DNA of 40,767 nucleotides from Minwuia sp. (GCA_029213165.1 JARGNO010000036.1:1-40767); one strand, 5' to 3'; shown: positions 17,431 to 26,746, counted from the first letter of the stretch. The notes: generated by a model from the sequence alone, not told the origin. Numbers and translations are program-made.

Positions 17431-19050
17431 TCATGACACGGGCATGGCTTCCGGTGCCAGCAGGGGTGCCGAATCATTCATCTGCCCGGATTCCGCCCCA
17501 GGTGCCGCTGCCGAAAGGCCGAGCGGTGCGAGGGCGGCGGCAACGGACGCAAGGTCCGGCGTTTCGGCTTGTGTCAGGAACTCGGACGGGAAGCCATTGC
17601 GCTTCAGGAAGTCGCGCAGATAGCCGGCACGGTCGATGACCTGGTCGAGAAGATCGGGAAAGGCCGTTGCCGCCTGCATGTAGGCCCCCTGTGCGGCGGT
17701 GGCATCGGCGATCTCCTGCAGCCGGACCAGGGGCGAGGTGGGTTTCGGCCTGACCCGTTCGCCATCCACTTCGAACGGCGGCACGTAATAGGGCGATCCC
17801 ACCATGGCCGGGCTGGTGAGGATGGAAAGCACACGGTTGGCCAGCGGAAAGTCGAGTTCCGTCAGCAGGCGCAGCGACATGGGCAGTTCCACAGCCTCGA
17901 ACTCCTGCTGGCGGACATCGATCTCGAATGCCGTGCGTCCACCGGCATTCGCGGGCGGCAGTCCCGGCCCCATGATTGCGTCGCGGATACTGCGCTGCAG
18001 GTTCTCCAGCACAATCTGGCTGACGTCGAAGCGCCCCGGCGCATCCAGCGGCGTCAGGCCCTGTGATCCCACCGCCTTCGGAATGATGGCACCCGGCACG
18101 AGCTGGATGTTGGCGGGGTTCAGGACGCCGTCGTCCTCCGCCTGCCAGATGCCTGTCACGGCAATGGAAGCGTTCTTCAGGATCAGTTCGACAACCTTGT
18201 TGGCTGTCTTGATATCCGCCAGTGCATTCAGCACCGGTCCCCGACCCATCCATTCGCCGGGTGCCTTGTCCGTGCGAAAGGCAATTACGGGGGATGCTGA
18301 GAATGGACGCTGCAGCAACAGGTTCTCACCTGTTGCACCGGGCTGGGCCACACACCAGACCTCATAGACCGCAGGCGCACCGGGGTCATCGGCCAGAATG
18401 GCCTCGATCACCTCGATCTCCGTATCGGGCTGCTTCTCCGCGATCCCGGCCAGTTCGACCGGCAGTTCGGCATCGGGCCAGCGGGTGCGAATGCGGCGGG
18501 CCGGCAAGGACATCTGGCGGAAGACCGTGGCCAGCATGCCATCCCGGCCTTCTTCCGGTGTCAGCTCCTGGGCGGGGACGGCCTCGAAACGCAGCGGGCG
18601 GTTCAGCGAACCGGCGTGAACCATCAGCGCCCCGGTGGAGATCAGCGCATCACCAAGGGCCGGATCAATCTCGATGTGGAAGTTGGAGGCTTCGATGGCG
18701 CCGTGAAACTTCTCGCGCACTTCCGCCGCATAGAGGTCGAAAGCCTGCCGGGCTTTGGCATCATGCATCAGCGAATCCGGGGCTTCGAAGTCCATCCAGG
18801 ACTTGAAAGGCGGAAAGAGCTGGCCGTGCAGGCGTGCCTTCCGCCAATGCAGGGCCTGCACGGCGGTATTGTCGAAGACTTCCCGGTCCTTTCGCTGGCC
18901 CACCGTGCCGCCGCGCCGGGCCGCATGGTTCGGCAGGGCAAAGGCATAGGCGTCGTCAAGCAACTGGTCCCAGCTCTGGCGTCGCGCTGCGGCACGGGAG
19001 AAGCGCTGGAGCGTCTCTGACTGGAAACGGTCGCCACCTGAATGTTTCAT
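17431..19050 (-). CDS. T7-type phage portal (head-to-tail connector) protein, orphan
   Basis: A full-length 539-residue protein resembling podovirus portal proteins (T7 gp8 type, about 535 residues). The N-terminus has the family pattern: W-x-x-L-x-x-x-AYAFALPNH, then REVFDNTAVQALHWRKARLHGQLFPP and WMDFEAP. Mid-protein features are ALISTGALMVHAG, the clip/stem region WMGRGPVLNALADIKTANKVVELIL and GRTAFEIDVRQQEF. The portal forms the dodecameric DNA gate of a phage head. No terminase, capsid, scaffold, tail or integrase gene lies within the window; both neighbours are cellular genes. Base composition looks like the surroundings and the frame is intact. It is either a prophage relic or a captured gene. 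Confidence 0.8.
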   Translation of the reverse strand: MKHSGGDRFQSETLQRFSRAAARRQSWDQLLDDAYAFALPNHAARRGGTVGQRKDREVFDNTAVQALHWRKARLHGQLFPPFKSWMDFEAPDSLMHDAKARQAFDLYAAEVREKFHGAIEASNFHIEIDPALGDALISTGALMVHAGSLNRPLRFEAVPAQELTPEEGRDGMLATVFRQMSLPARRIRTRWPDAELPVELAGIAEKQPDTEIEVIEAILADDPGAPAVYEVWCVAQPGATGENLLLQRPFSASPVIAFRTDKAPGEWMGRGPVLNALADIKTANKVVELILKNASIAVTGIWQAEDDGVLNPANIQLVPGAIIPKAVGSQGLTPLDAPGRFDVSQIVLENLQRSIRDAIMGPGLPPANAGGRTAFEIDVRQQEFEAVELPMSLRLLTELDFPLANRVLSILTSPAMVGSPYYVPPFEVDGERVRPKPTSPLVRLQEIADATAAQGAYMQAATAFPDLLDQVIDRAGYLRDFLKRNGFPSEFLTQAETPDLASVAAALAPLGLSAAAPGAESGQMNDSAPLLAPEAMPVS

Positions 19051-19205
19051 GAGTAGAAATTCCTTTCACTGTTGCAACCTGAAAAGAATAGGTGGCTGAA
19101 ACGAACTGAGTTGTGCGCGCGCGAAGAATCCGGTGTGGGTACTCGACCTGACCGGAGACAGCGCTAGACTGCCGGAACAGGGCCAACACGACAGGGGAGC
19201 GGGCG

Positions 19206-20387
19206 ATGGGACTGATCGACGATGTGCGCAGGCAGCTTCAGGCGGACATGACCGACTGGCGGCGTGACATTCACAAGCATCCGGAGACAGCGTTCGAGGA
19301 GCACAGGACAGCCGACAAGGTCGCCGGGTTGCTCGAATCCTGGGGCCTGGAAGTCCACCGCGGCCTGGCCACCACCGGTGTCGTCGGTACCCTGAAGGCG
19401 GGAACCGGAAACCGGGCCATCGGCCTGCGTGCCGACATGGACGCACTGGACCTGACCGAATTGAACGGCTTTGACTACAAGAGTGTTCACGACGGAAAAA
19501 TGCATGCCTGTGGCCATGACGGGCACACGACCATGCTGCTTGGTGCCGCGCGCTATCTCGCCGAGAATCCGAACTTTGACGGCACCGTGCAGTTCATCTT
19601 CCAACCGGCGGAGGAGAACCTGGCCGGTGGTCGGGTGATGGTGCAGGAAGGCCTGTTCGAGAAGTTCCCGGTTGAAGCGGTCTACGGGATGCACAATTGG
19701 CCGGGCCTGCCGGTTGGCAGCTTCGCGGTCTGCACCGGGCCGATGATGGCATCGGCGGACTTCTTCGAACTGAAACTGACCGGTCGGGGCGGCCATGGGG
19801 CCTTTCCGCATCTGGCGAAGGATCCGATTGTTGCGGCGGCCCACGTCATCACCGCCTGGCAGACGCTTGTCAGTCGCGATACGGATCGGATGAAGGCAGC
19901 CGTGATCAGTGCCTGCGAGATCACTGCCGGCTTCACCGGCAATGTCATTCCGGAAACGGCCGTGGTCCGTGGCACGACCCGCACCTTCAACGAAGGTGTG
20001 CAGGACATGATCGAGAAACGGATGCGCGAAGTCGCTGACGGTATCGCGCAGGCCTTCGGCATGCAGGCCGAGTTCACCTATGACCGCCGCTATGCGCCCA
20101 CCGTGAACACGCCGGAGGAGACGGGCCATGCCGTCGCCGCGGCGCATGAGGTCGTCGGCGCGGAGAACGTCAACGACAAGCTGGTTCCCGTCATGGGCGC
20201 GGAAGACTTCGGCTGGATGTTGCGGGAGCGTCCCGGATGCTACATGTTCGTCGGCAATGGTGAGGGCGAGGGCGGTGGCTGCGAGGTTCACAACCCGAAC
20301 TACGATTTCAATGACGAGACATTACCGGTCGGCGCCGCCTATTGGGTCAAGCTGGTGGAGATGCAGTTGCCTGCAGCCGATGGGTGA
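19206..20387 (+). CDS. M20-family amidohydrolase (hippurate hydrolase-like)
   Basis: A 393-residue zinc/manganese aminoacylase-type hydrolase. Metal ligands and catalytic residues are visible: RADMDALDL, HACGHDGH (H100-H107, with the metal-binding C102), QPAEEN (E136-E137), MHNWPG and GAEDFGWML. The central lid domain carries GRGGHGAFPH. It probably removes an acyl group from an N-acyl amino acid or opens a related amide. The ATG at 19206 has GGGGAG upstream. It diverges from the portal gene; the promoter should lie in 19051-19205. Confidence 0.92.
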   Translation: MGLIDDVRRQLQADMTDWRRDIHKHPETAFEEHRTADKVAGLLESWGLEVHRGLATTGVVGTLKAGTGNRAIGLRADMDALDLTELNGFDYKSVHDGKMHACGHDGHTTMLLGAARYLAENPNFDGTVQFIFQPAEENLAGGRVMVQEGLFEKFPVEAVYGMHNWPGLPVGSFAVCTGPMMASADFFELKLTGRGGHGAFPHLAKDPIVAAAHVITAWQTLVSRDTDRMKAAVISACEITAGFTGNVIPETAVVRGTTRTFNEGVQDMIEKRMREVADGIAQAFGMQAEFTYDRRYAPTVNTPEETGHAVAAAHEVVGAENVNDKLVPVMGAEDFGWMLRERPGCYMFVGNGEGEGGGCEVHNPNYDFNDETLPVGAAYWVKLVEMQLPAADG

Positions 20388-20443
20388 ATAGCCATCGCCG
20401 ACAATCACCCGCAAATGGTGCGGATCTTGCTTCCTCAAGAATG

Positions 20444-20459
20444 TGTGAGCAGGATCACG
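20444..20459. promoter_or_regulatory. Candidate CRP-type site (upstream copy)
   Basis: TGTGA-N6-TCACG, one base away from the CRP consensus TGTGA-N6-TCACA. It lies 56 bp upstream of a perfect copy and about 120 bp before the start of the MBL-fold gene. Confidence 0.45.
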
Positions 20460-20497
20460 GTCTATTTGTCACGAAATGACCACAGTTGCGATCAGGT

Positions 20498-20517
20498 CCT
20501 GTGAGCGGTGTCACAGG
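20498..20517. promoter_or_regulatory. Perfect CRP-type palindrome upstream of the MBL-fold gene
   Basis: CCTGTGA-N6-TCACAGG has perfect 7-bp arms and contains the full CRP-family consensus TGTGA-N6-TCACA. Its centre is about 70 bp before the GTG start at 20577. It overlaps an alternative GTG at 20508, which argues that translation starts at 20577. An adenylate cyclase gene is present in the same window, so a cAMP-CRP link is possible. Confidence 0.6.
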
Positions 20518-20576
20518 TGCCGGTGCAGAACGCAACTCGGTGCACGAACTGGAACCATGCAGGCGAGGACCAAAAA

Positions 20577-21404
20577 GTGAGTTTCAAGGTCAAATTCTGG
20601 GGCGTCCGGGGCAGCATTGCCACGCCCGGTCCGCGCTATGTGTCATTCGGCGGCAATACCAGCTGCATCGAGGTTTCATGCGCCGGCCAGCGCCTGATCT
20701 TCGATGCCGGTACCGGCATCCGCAATCTGGGACACTGGCTGACGAAGAAGAATGTGCACAACGCCCATCTGTTGCTGTCCCACACCCATTGGGACCACAT
20801 CAACGGCTTTCCCTTCTTCTCGCCTGCCTTCAAGAAGGAAAATCACTTCACCATCATGGCCGGGCATCTGGCGCCGGAGACAGGCGGTATCCGAGAGGTG
20901 CTGGCGTCGCAGATGAACCAGCCGACCTTCCCCGTGCCGATCGACATCATGCAGGCTCAGCTGAGCTTCGAGGATTTCACTGCTGGCGATGTCCTGAACC
21001 TCGGACCCGACGTCCGTGTCACGACGACGCCGCTGAACCACCCGGACGGTGCCACTGGATACCGCGTTGACCACAACGGCCATGCCTTCTGCTACGTCAC
21101 CGATACCGAGCATGTGCCGGGCAAGCCGGATGAGCGCATCCTGGCCCTGATCGAAGGGGCGGACATCGTCGTCTATGACTGCACCTACAACGACAAGGAA
21201 TTCGCGTCGAAGGTCGGCTGGGGCCATTCAACCTGGCAGGAGGGCATGCGCCTCTGCCAGGCCGCGAACGTCCGCCAGCACGTCATCTTCCACCACGACC
21301 CGGACCATGAGGACATCTACATGGAACGGCTTGAGGAAGAGGCGCGCTACGAATGGATCGGCAACACGGTCGCGCGCGAGAACATGCGACTGCGGGTGGG
21401 TTGA
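20577..21404 (+). CDS. MBL-fold metallo-hydrolase
   Basis: A 275-residue metallo-beta-lactamase-fold protein. It begins VSFKVKFWGVRGSIATPG and has FGGNTSCIEV, the metal site SHTHWDHINGFPFF (H69, H71, D73, H74), TTPLNHPDGATGYRV, CYVTDTEH and DCTYND. This subgroup is related to PhnP- and class II phosphodiesterase-like hydrolases; a phosphodiester substrate is likely but unproven. The GTG at 20577 (GGCGAGG upstream) is chosen over a GTG at 20508, which lies inside the CRP-type palindrome and outside the conserved domain. Confidence 0.82.
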   Translation: MSFKVKFWGVRGSIATPGPRYVSFGGNTSCIEVSCAGQRLIFDAGTGIRNLGHWLTKKNVHNAHLLLSHTHWDHINGFPFFSPAFKKENHFTIMAGHLAPETGGIREVLASQMNQPTFPVPIDIMQAQLSFEDFTAGDVLNLGPDVRVTTTPLNHPDGATGYRVDHNGHAFCYVTDTEHVPGKPDERILALIEGADIVVYDCTYNDKEFASKVGWGHSTWQEGMRLCQAANVRQHVIFHHDPDHEDIYMERLEEEARYEWIGNTVARENMRLRVG

Positions 21405-21474
21405 CCCGGATCGTTCCACCGTTTGATTGGAGGATCGGGCCGGTGCGGATCCATCATCTGATGGAACGAGCGAT

Positions 21475-22077
21475 CTAGGCTTCGATACCCAGGTTCATTC
21501 CCTGCGCCGCATCCGCCATGTAGATCGAACTCTTCGGCTTCTCGAACACGCGATGCACCATCGGCCGGAAATCATCCAGCTTCATTGACTCGTAGGCCGG
21601 GTCAAAGGCGGGTGCGTCATAGCGTTCGCAGAAGATTGCGGTCTTCTCGAAATCCGCATGGCCCCGGAACTGTTCACGCATGTCGCGATCCAGGCCGAGA
21701 TGCTGGAAGAAGTAATAGCCCTGGAAGATGCCATGCTGTGCCACCATCCAGTGATTGGACTCTGAAACGAATGGTTTCAGCACCGTCGCGGCCATGTCGG
21801 CGTGATTGTAGGAACACAGCAGGTCGCCGATGTCGTGCAGCAGCGCGGCGACGACATATTCCTCGTCTTCGCCCGCCTTGTGGGCGCGGGTTGCCGTCTG
21901 CAGGCTGTGCTCCAGCCGGTCCACCTGAAAGCCGCCGTAGTCACCGCCCAGCAGTTCCAGATGCGCCAGCAGACGATCCGGCAGCCCGGCGCTGAACGGC
22001 TTGTAGTGGCTGCCGATGATCTTCCAGTCCTCGGCGGTGCCGTCCGCCATGTCGGTAAAGCGTGCGCTGTCTGCCAT
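21475..22077 (-). CDS. HD-domain protein, PhnZ-like
   Basis: A 200-residue HD-domain protein. Likely metal ligands are H57 (RLEHSLQ), H81-D82 (LLHDIGD), H92 (YNHADM), H109 and H115 ([10 protein letters not shown]). The pattern Y47[10 protein letters not shown] resembles the di-iron oxygenase PhnZ, in which a Tyr and a Glu three residues later lie at the active site; here the tyrosine is kept and the glutamate position is Phe50. It may thus be a mixed-valence di-iron oxygenase of the MIOX/PhnZ group rather than a phosphohydrolase. No phosphonate genes are nearby. The ATG at 22077 (GGTGGGAA upstream) diverges from the acyl-CoA dehydrogenase gene. Confidence 0.7.
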   Translation of the reverse strand: MADSARFTDMADGTAEDWKIIGSHYKPFSAGLPDRLLAHLELLGGDYGGFQVDRLEHSLQTATRAHKAGEDEEYVVAALLHDIGDLLCSYNHADMAATVLKPFVSESNHWMVAQHGIFQGYYFFQHLGLDRDMREQFRGHADFEKTAIFCERYDAPAFDPAYESMKLDDFRPMVHRVFEKPKSSIYMADAAQGMNLGIEA

Positions 22078-22175
22078 TGGTTCGTTCCCACCCCGTTGCG
22101 TTGACCCGGTTTGCAGTGTCCAGTATCTCCGGTGCGGTGGCCTTCGGGCAAGGCGCATCGACGGGGGAGGTAAAG

Positions 22176-23312
22176 ATGACCGGGTTGACCGAGGACCAGA
22201 TCGCGTTTCAGGACGCTGCGCGCAGCTTCGCGCAGGCGGAAATGGAACCCCATGCCGCGCAGTGGGACGAGGAGAAGATCTTCCCCGAGGACACGCTGCG
22301 CCAGGCCGCCGAACTCGGCTTTGCCGGCATCTATGTCGACCCCGCGCACGGTGGATCGGGCCTGACCCGCGTCGATGCTGCGGTGATCTTCGAGGAACTG
22401 GCGGCCGGCTGCACCTCCACCGCCGCCTATATCTCCATCCACAACATGGCGAGCTGGATGATCGACCGGTTCGGCGATGACGCGGTGCGGGCGAAGTTCC
22501 TGCCAAGGCTCTGTTCGATGGAGTGGTTCGCCAGCTATTGCCTGACGGAGGCGGGGGCAGGCTCCGACGCCGCCAGCCTGAAGACGAAGGCGGTGCGCGA
22601 CGGCGACCACTATGTGCTGAACGGCGCCAAGGCCTTCATCTCCGGCGGCGGACGCTCCGACGTCTATGTGGTCATGGTGCGAACCGGCGAGGCAGGGCCG
22701 AAGGGCGTCACCTGCATCGCGGTCGAGAAGGACACGCCCGGCCTCAGCTTCGGCGCGCAGGAGCGCAAGATGGGCTGGAACTCCCAACCCACAGCGATGG
22801 TCATGTTCGACGATTGCCGCGTGCCGGTTTCGAACCGCATCGGTGACGAGGGGCAGGGCTTCAGCATTGCCATGGCCGGTCTGGACGGCGGACGCATCAA
22901 TATCGGTGCCTGTTCCATCGGTGCGGCGCGCGCGTCGCTGGAGCGGACCATCACCTACGTCAAGGACCGCAAGCAGTTCGGCCAGGCCATCGCCGGGTTC
23001 CAGAACACCCAGTTCAAGCTGGCCGACATGGCGACGGAACTGGAGGCGGCACGGATGATGATCCACGGCGCGGCGGCCAAGCTCGACGCCGGTGCGGCCG
23101 ACAAGACCGTCGCCTGCGCCATGGCCAAGCGCTTCGCCACCGACACGGGTTTCAACGTCTGCAACGATGCGCTGCAACTGCATGGCGGCTACGGCTACCT
23201 GCGCGACCACCCGATCGAACGCTACATGCGCGACTGCCGCGTCCACCAGATCCTGGAAGGCACCAACGAGATCATGCGCGTGGTGATCAGCAGGCAATTG
23301 CTGAAGGACTGA
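22176..23312 (+). CDS. Acyl-CoA dehydrogenase, isobutyryl-CoA dehydrogenase type
   Basis: A 378-residue flavoprotein that introduces the alpha-beta double bond into a short acyl-CoA and passes electrons to ETF. Motifs include [74 protein letters not shown] and the catalytic base E361 in [22 protein letters not shown] and the overall pattern fit isobutyryl-CoA dehydrogenase (ACAD8) of valine breakdown. The ATG at 22176 has a strong GGGGGAGG; an upstream extension of the frame is not conserved. Confidence 0.85.
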   Translation: MTGLTEDQIAFQDAARSFAQAEMEPHAAQWDEEKIFPEDTLRQAAELGFAGIYVDPAHGGSGLTRVDAAVIFEELAAGCTSTAAYISIHNMASWMIDRFGDDAVRAKFLPRLCSMEWFASYCLTEAGAGSDAASLKTKAVRDGDHYVLNGAKAFISGGGRSDVYVVMVRTGEAGPKGVTCIAVEKDTPGLSFGAQERKMGWNSQPTAMVMFDDCRVPVSNRIGDEGQGFSIAMAGLDGGRINIGACSIGAARASLERTITYVKDRKQFGQAIAGFQNTQFKLADMATELEAARMMIHGAAAKLDAGAADKTVACAMAKRFATDTGFNVCNDALQLHGGYGYLRDHPIERYMRDCRVHQILEGTNEIMRVVISRQLLKD

Positions 23313-23429
23313 CCCTCTGCCCGGAGGCGTTTCACGGGCGTGACCCGATCCGATACGCGGGACTTTCTGTGTCCGTCACTTGGCCTATGATGCGGCGAGC
23401 AGTCAGGAAGACGCACAGGGAGATGAGAC

Positions 23430-24461
23430 ATGGCACGCGAGGATCTGTTTCCGACCACCGTCGCCGGCAGCCTGCCGAAACCGGCATGGCTGGCCGAGCC
23501 GGAAAAGCTGTGGGCGTCCTGGCGGGCTGATGGCGCGGAACGGCGGGCGGCGCAGCAGGACGCTGCCCTGATCTGGCTGAAGACCCAGGAAGACGCCGGT
23601 ATCGATATCGTCTCAGAGGGGGAGCAGTTCCGTATCCATTTCGTGCATGGATTCCTGGAGCATATCCAGGGCATCGACTGGGAAAAGAAGACCAAGATGG
23701 GCATCCGCGACAACCGCTATGTCGTTGATGTGCCGACCGTTACCGGTCCGGTGACGCGCAAGGGGCCTGTCCATAGCGAAGACGTGCGGTTTGCCCGCGC
23801 CCATACTGAGCGGAAGCTGAAATTCACCCTGCCCGGACCGATGACGATCTGCGACACGATTGCCGATGATCACTATGGCCGCCGCGCCGACATGGCGATG
23901 GCGTTTGCCGAGATCCTCAATCAGGAAGCCCGTGAGCTGGAGGCGCTGGGGGCAGACGTCATCCAGTTCGATGAACCGGCTTTCAACGTCTTCATGGAAG
24001 ATGTTCAGGAGTGGGGCGTGGCGGCGCTGGAGCGCGCTGCGGAGGGGCTGAAGTGCCAGACGGCGGTCCACATCTGTTACGGCTATGGCATCGAGGCGAA
24101 CAATACCTGGAAGGAAACGCTGGGCAGCCAGTGGCGGCAATATGAACAGACCTTCCCGGCCCTGAATGCCTCGAAGATCCAGCAGGTTTCTCTGGAGTGC
24201 GCCGGGTCGAAGGTGCCGATTTCGCTGATCGGACTGCTGTCAGACAAGCAGATCCTGGTCGGTGCCATCAATGTCGCCACCAACGAGATCGAGACACCGG
24301 AACAGGTTGCAGCAACCCTGGGCGAGGCCATGAAGTACGCCGACGCGGAACGGCTGCAATGCTGCACCAATTGTGGTCTGGCGCCCCTGTCACGCCCCGT
24401 CGCAGCCGCCAAGCTTCAGGCATTGGGACAGGGGGCCGCGCTGCTGCGCTCACGCGCCTGA
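23430..24461 (+). CDS. Core methionine synthase-like protein (MetE C-terminal domain only)
   Basis: A 343-residue TIM-barrel protein matching the catalytic half of cobalamin-independent methionine synthase, without the N-terminal folate-binding half. The zinc and homocysteine site is complete: H214 and C216 (VHICYG), E256 (VSLECAG) and C315 (TNCGLAP); DEPAF (181-185) is also typical. Such stand-alone core proteins are known as folate-independent methyltransferases that take methyl groups from other donors; the donor here is not evident. The ATG at 23430 has GGGAGATG upstream. It stands alone between an acyl-CoA dehydrogenase gene and a convergent gene. Confidence 0.82.
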   Translation: MAREDLFPTTVAGSLPKPAWLAEPEKLWASWRADGAERRAAQQDAALIWLKTQEDAGIDIVSEGEQFRIHFVHGFLEHIQGIDWEKKTKMGIRDNRYVVDVPTVTGPVTRKGPVHSEDVRFARAHTERKLKFTLPGPMTICDTIADDHYGRRADMAMAFAEILNQEARELEALGADVIQFDEPAFNVFMEDVQEWGVAALERAAEGLKCQTAVHICYGYGIEANNTWKETLGSQWRQYEQTFPALNASKIQQVSLECAGSKVPISLIGLLSDKQILVGAINVATNEIETPEQVAATLGEAMKYADAERLQCCTNCGLAPLSRPVAAAKLQALGQGAALLRSRA

Positions 24462-24483
24462 CGCTCGGGACCTGCCGTTGCGC

Positions 24484-24936
24484 TCAATCGGCTGAGAGCA
24501 GCGATTCCGGGTGCGCGGAATCGAACACCACCGGTACGTCCAGATTGGCGTGCAGCCAGACGCGGTAGTGGTCGATCAGGCCGTCTCTCAGCCGGAAGAA
24601 GCTGAAGGCGGTGCAGGAGATTGCGTCGCCGGTCGGTGTGCGGCCCAACCATGGGCCCACCAGCGTACCGGTGAAGGACCATTGCGCCATTACCTCATCC
24701 TCATCCGCCACAATCTGGTCGATGGTGACCGACACGTCCGTGATATTGCGCCGGAAGCCCTTGGCGTGGGCGACCAGCCCGTCCCGGCCGGGCGGGCCAT
24801 TGAAGGCCTGGTTGGCCTGATCGACCATGTCCGGTTGCGCCAGTTCCTCGATCAGCTCCAGGCGGCCATTGACCACGACTTCTTCCAGATAGGTTTGCAT
24901 TACCTGTCGGGGTGTACGTTTCGGTGTGCTGGTCAT
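24484..24936 (-). CDS. SnoaL-like/NTF2-fold protein
   Basis: A 150-residue protein of the SnoaL-like polyketide-cyclase/ester-cyclase group (NTF2 fold). It has the family's layout: an N-terminal helix (QVMQTYLEEVVVNGRLELIEEL), DMVDQANQAFNGPPGRDGL, then strands VTIDQIVADEDEVMAQWSFTGT and ISCTAFSFFRLRDGLIDHYRVW. Many members are small-molecule isomerases or hydrolases; the function cannot be named here. The ATG at 24936 is preferred over upstream extensions. It converges with the MetE-like gene. Confidence 0.75.
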   Translation of the reverse strand: MTSTPKRTPRQVMQTYLEEVVVNGRLELIEELAQPDMVDQANQAFNGPPGRDGLVAHAKGFRRNITDVSVTIDQIVADEDEVMAQWSFTGTLVGPWLGRTPTGDAISCTAFSFFRLRDGLIDHYRVWLHANLDVPVVFDSAHPESLLSAD

Positions 24937-25020
24937 GGTGGCATGTCCTGTCCGGGTGGATCGGCGAAGCCGACTGATGAGTGATCCGCAGCGCAATGGC
25001 CCGTGGCCTTGCCCTTCCAC

Positions 25021-25037
25021 CGACCGCTGGGCGGTCG
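25021..25037. terminator. GC hairpin downstream of gcdH
   Basis: CGACCGC-TGG-GCGGTCG is a perfect 7-bp stem 37 bases beyond the gcdH stop (minus strand). No T-run follows on either strand, so it is only a possible terminator or RNA-stabilising stem. Confidence 0.3.
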
Positions 25038-25074
25038 AAGGTGAAGAGGCAGGTGCAGTCCGAGCGGCACGGCC

Positions 25075-26265
25075 TCAGAAGAACGCCTGCAGGCCGGTCT
25101 GGGCGCGGCCCAGGATCAGGGCGTGGACGTCGTGGGTGCCTTCGTAGGTGTTCACGGTCTCCAGGTTCATCAGGTGGCGCATCACGTGATATTCCTCGTG
25201 AATGCCGTTGCCGCCGTGCATGTCGCGGGCGGTGCGGGCGATGTCGAGAGCCTTGCCGCAGGAATTGCGCTTGATGATGGAGATGGATTCCGGCGGGCAG
25301 GCCCCGGCGTCCTTCATCCGGCCCACCGCCAGGCAGCCCTGCAGGCCGATGGCGATCTCCGTCTGCATGTCGGCCAGTTTCTTCTGGATCAGCTGGTTCT
25401 GTGCCAGCGGACGGCCGAACTGCTTGCGGTCCATGGTGTAGCTGCGTGCCGCGTGCCAGCAGAACTCGGCGGCACCCAGCGCGCCCCAGGCGATGCCGAA
25501 GCGGGCATTGTTCAGGCAGCCGAAGGGGCCGCCAAGGCCGCTGATGTTGGGCAGCAGGTTCTCTGCCGGGACAAACACGTTGTCCATGACGATCTCACCG
25601 GTGATGGAGGCACGCAGCGACAGCTTGCCCTCGATCTTCGGGGCCGACAGGCCCTCCATGCCCTTCTCCAGCACGAAGCCGCGGATCTTGTCGTCGTCGG
25701 TCTTGGCCCAGACCACGAAGACATCGGCGATGGGGGCATTGGAAATCCACATCTTCGCGCCGCTGACGCGATAGCCGCCATCGACGGATTTCGCGCGGGT
25801 CTTCATGCCGCCCGGATCGGAACCGTGGTCCGGTTCGGTCAGACCGAAGCAGCCGACCCATTCACCGGAGGCCAGCTTGGGCAGATACTTCTCCCGCTGT
25901 GCCTCGTCGCCATAGGCGTAGATCGGGTGCATGACCAGCGACGACTGGACACTCATCATGGAGCGATAGCCGCTGTCGATCCGTTCGACTTCCCGGGCGA
26001 TCAGGCCATAGGTGGTGTAGTTTACACCGGCGCAGCCATAGCCGTCGATGGTCGGACCCAGCAGGCCAAGCTCTCCCATCTCGCGGAAGATGTTGCGGTC
26101 GGTCTTCTCCTCCCGGAACGCCTCGATCACGCGGGGCATCAGCTTGTCCTGGGCATAGTCGCGCGCGGTGTCGCGGACCATGCGTTCCTCCTCCGTCAAC
26201 TGGTTGTCCATGTCGAACGGATCTTCCCAGTTGAATGCGGCCTTCGTCTTCGTTGGTGCGTTCAT
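25075..26265 (-). CDS. gcdH: Glutaryl-CoA dehydrogenase
   Basis: A 396-residue acyl-CoA dehydrogenase that oxidises and decarboxylates glutaryl-CoA to crotonyl-CoA in lysine, tryptophan and aromatic breakdown. Typical of GcdH are [90 protein letters not shown] and the catalytic Glu in [16 protein letters not shown] (about residue 375). The ATG at 26265 has CAGGAG upstream. Twenty-eight bp separate it from the RidA gene, which is probably cotranscribed. Confidence 0.94.
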   Translation of the reverse strand: MNAPTKTKAAFNWEDPFDMDNQLTEEERMVRDTARDYAQDKLMPRVIEAFREEKTDRNIFREMGELGLLGPTIDGYGCAGVNYTTYGLIAREVERIDSGYRSMMSVQSSLVMHPIYAYGDEAQREKYLPKLASGEWVGCFGLTEPDHGSDPGGMKTRAKSVDGGYRVSGAKMWISNAPIADVFVVWAKTDDDKIRGFVLEKGMEGLSAPKIEGKLSLRASITGEIVMDNVFVPAENLLPNISGLGGPFGCLNNARFGIAWGALGAAEFCWHAARSYTMDRKQFGRPLAQNQLIQKKLADMQTEIAIGLQGCLAVGRMKDAGACPPESISIIKRNSCGKALDIARTARDMHGGNGIHEEYHVMRHLMNLETVNTYEGTHDVHALILGRAQTGLQAFF

Positions 26266-26293
26266 GCCATCAGGCTCCTGCTCGTTGCGGTGA

Positions 26294-26686
26294 TCAGTCC
26301 GGGATCACTGCGGTGGTCTCGATCTCGATCTTGGCGCGGTCTTCCATCAGCGCGGTGACTTCCATTACCGCCATCGCGGGGAAGTTCTTGCCGAAGCAGT
26401 CACGGAATGCCTGACCGACTTCCCTGGCCGCGTCCAGGTATTCACGCTTGCTGGTGATGTACCAGGTCATGCGGACCATGTGCTCCGGTCCCGCCCCGGC
26501 TTCCTGCAGGACACGCAAGGTATTGGCGAATGCCTGGCGTGCCTGGCCGGTGAAATCATCGGTCTCGAAGACCTCCTCACCCGTCCAGCCGATCTGGCCC
26601 GCGACGAACACCATGGAGCCGCGCGCGACAACTCCGTTGGAATATCCCTTCGGCCGTTTCCACTCCGGTGGGTTGATGAGTTTCAT
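26294..26686 (-). CDS. RidA-family protein
   Basis: A 130-residue YjgF/RidA-fold protein. [40 protein letters not shown] and [26 protein letters not shown] are characteristic. RidA proteins hydrolyse reactive imine/enamine intermediates from PLP enzymes; this subgroup, often beside catabolic operons, may lack that activity: the RidA arginine near the end is hard to place (EDRAKIEIE). The ATG at 26686 has GGGAGG upstream; the longer frame to 26746 is not conserved. Upstream of gcdH in a minus-strand unit. Confidence 0.85.
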   Translation of the reverse strand: MKLINPPEWKRPKGYSNGVVARGSMVFVAGQIGWTGEEVFETDDFTGQARQAFANTLRVLQEAGAGPEHMVRMTWYITSKREYLDAAREVGQAFRDCFGKNFPAMAVMEVTALMEDRAKIEIETTAVIPD

Positions 26687-26746
26687 CCCTGTCCTCCCGC
26701 AACCTGTTGCTGGGACAGTTCTAGTCTGTCCTGCCAGCAGCGGCAA

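Noticed and set aside
20508-20576. An upstream GTG start for the MBL-fold gene
   Set aside because: It lies inside the perfect CRP-type palindrome, adds residues outside the conserved fold and lacks a ribosome site.
21411-21469. Inverted repeat TCGTTCCA...TGGAACGA between convergent genes
   Set aside because: The arms are only 8 bp and 43 bp apart with no T-run; it is too weak to call a terminator.
21777-23297. A 506-codon minus-strand open frame
   Set aside because: Antisense to the isobutyryl-CoA dehydrogenase gene and overlapping the HD gene in another frame; no recognisable domain.
23363-23391. TATGAT -10-like box upstream of the MetE-like gene
   Set aside because: No acceptable -35 at the right distance.
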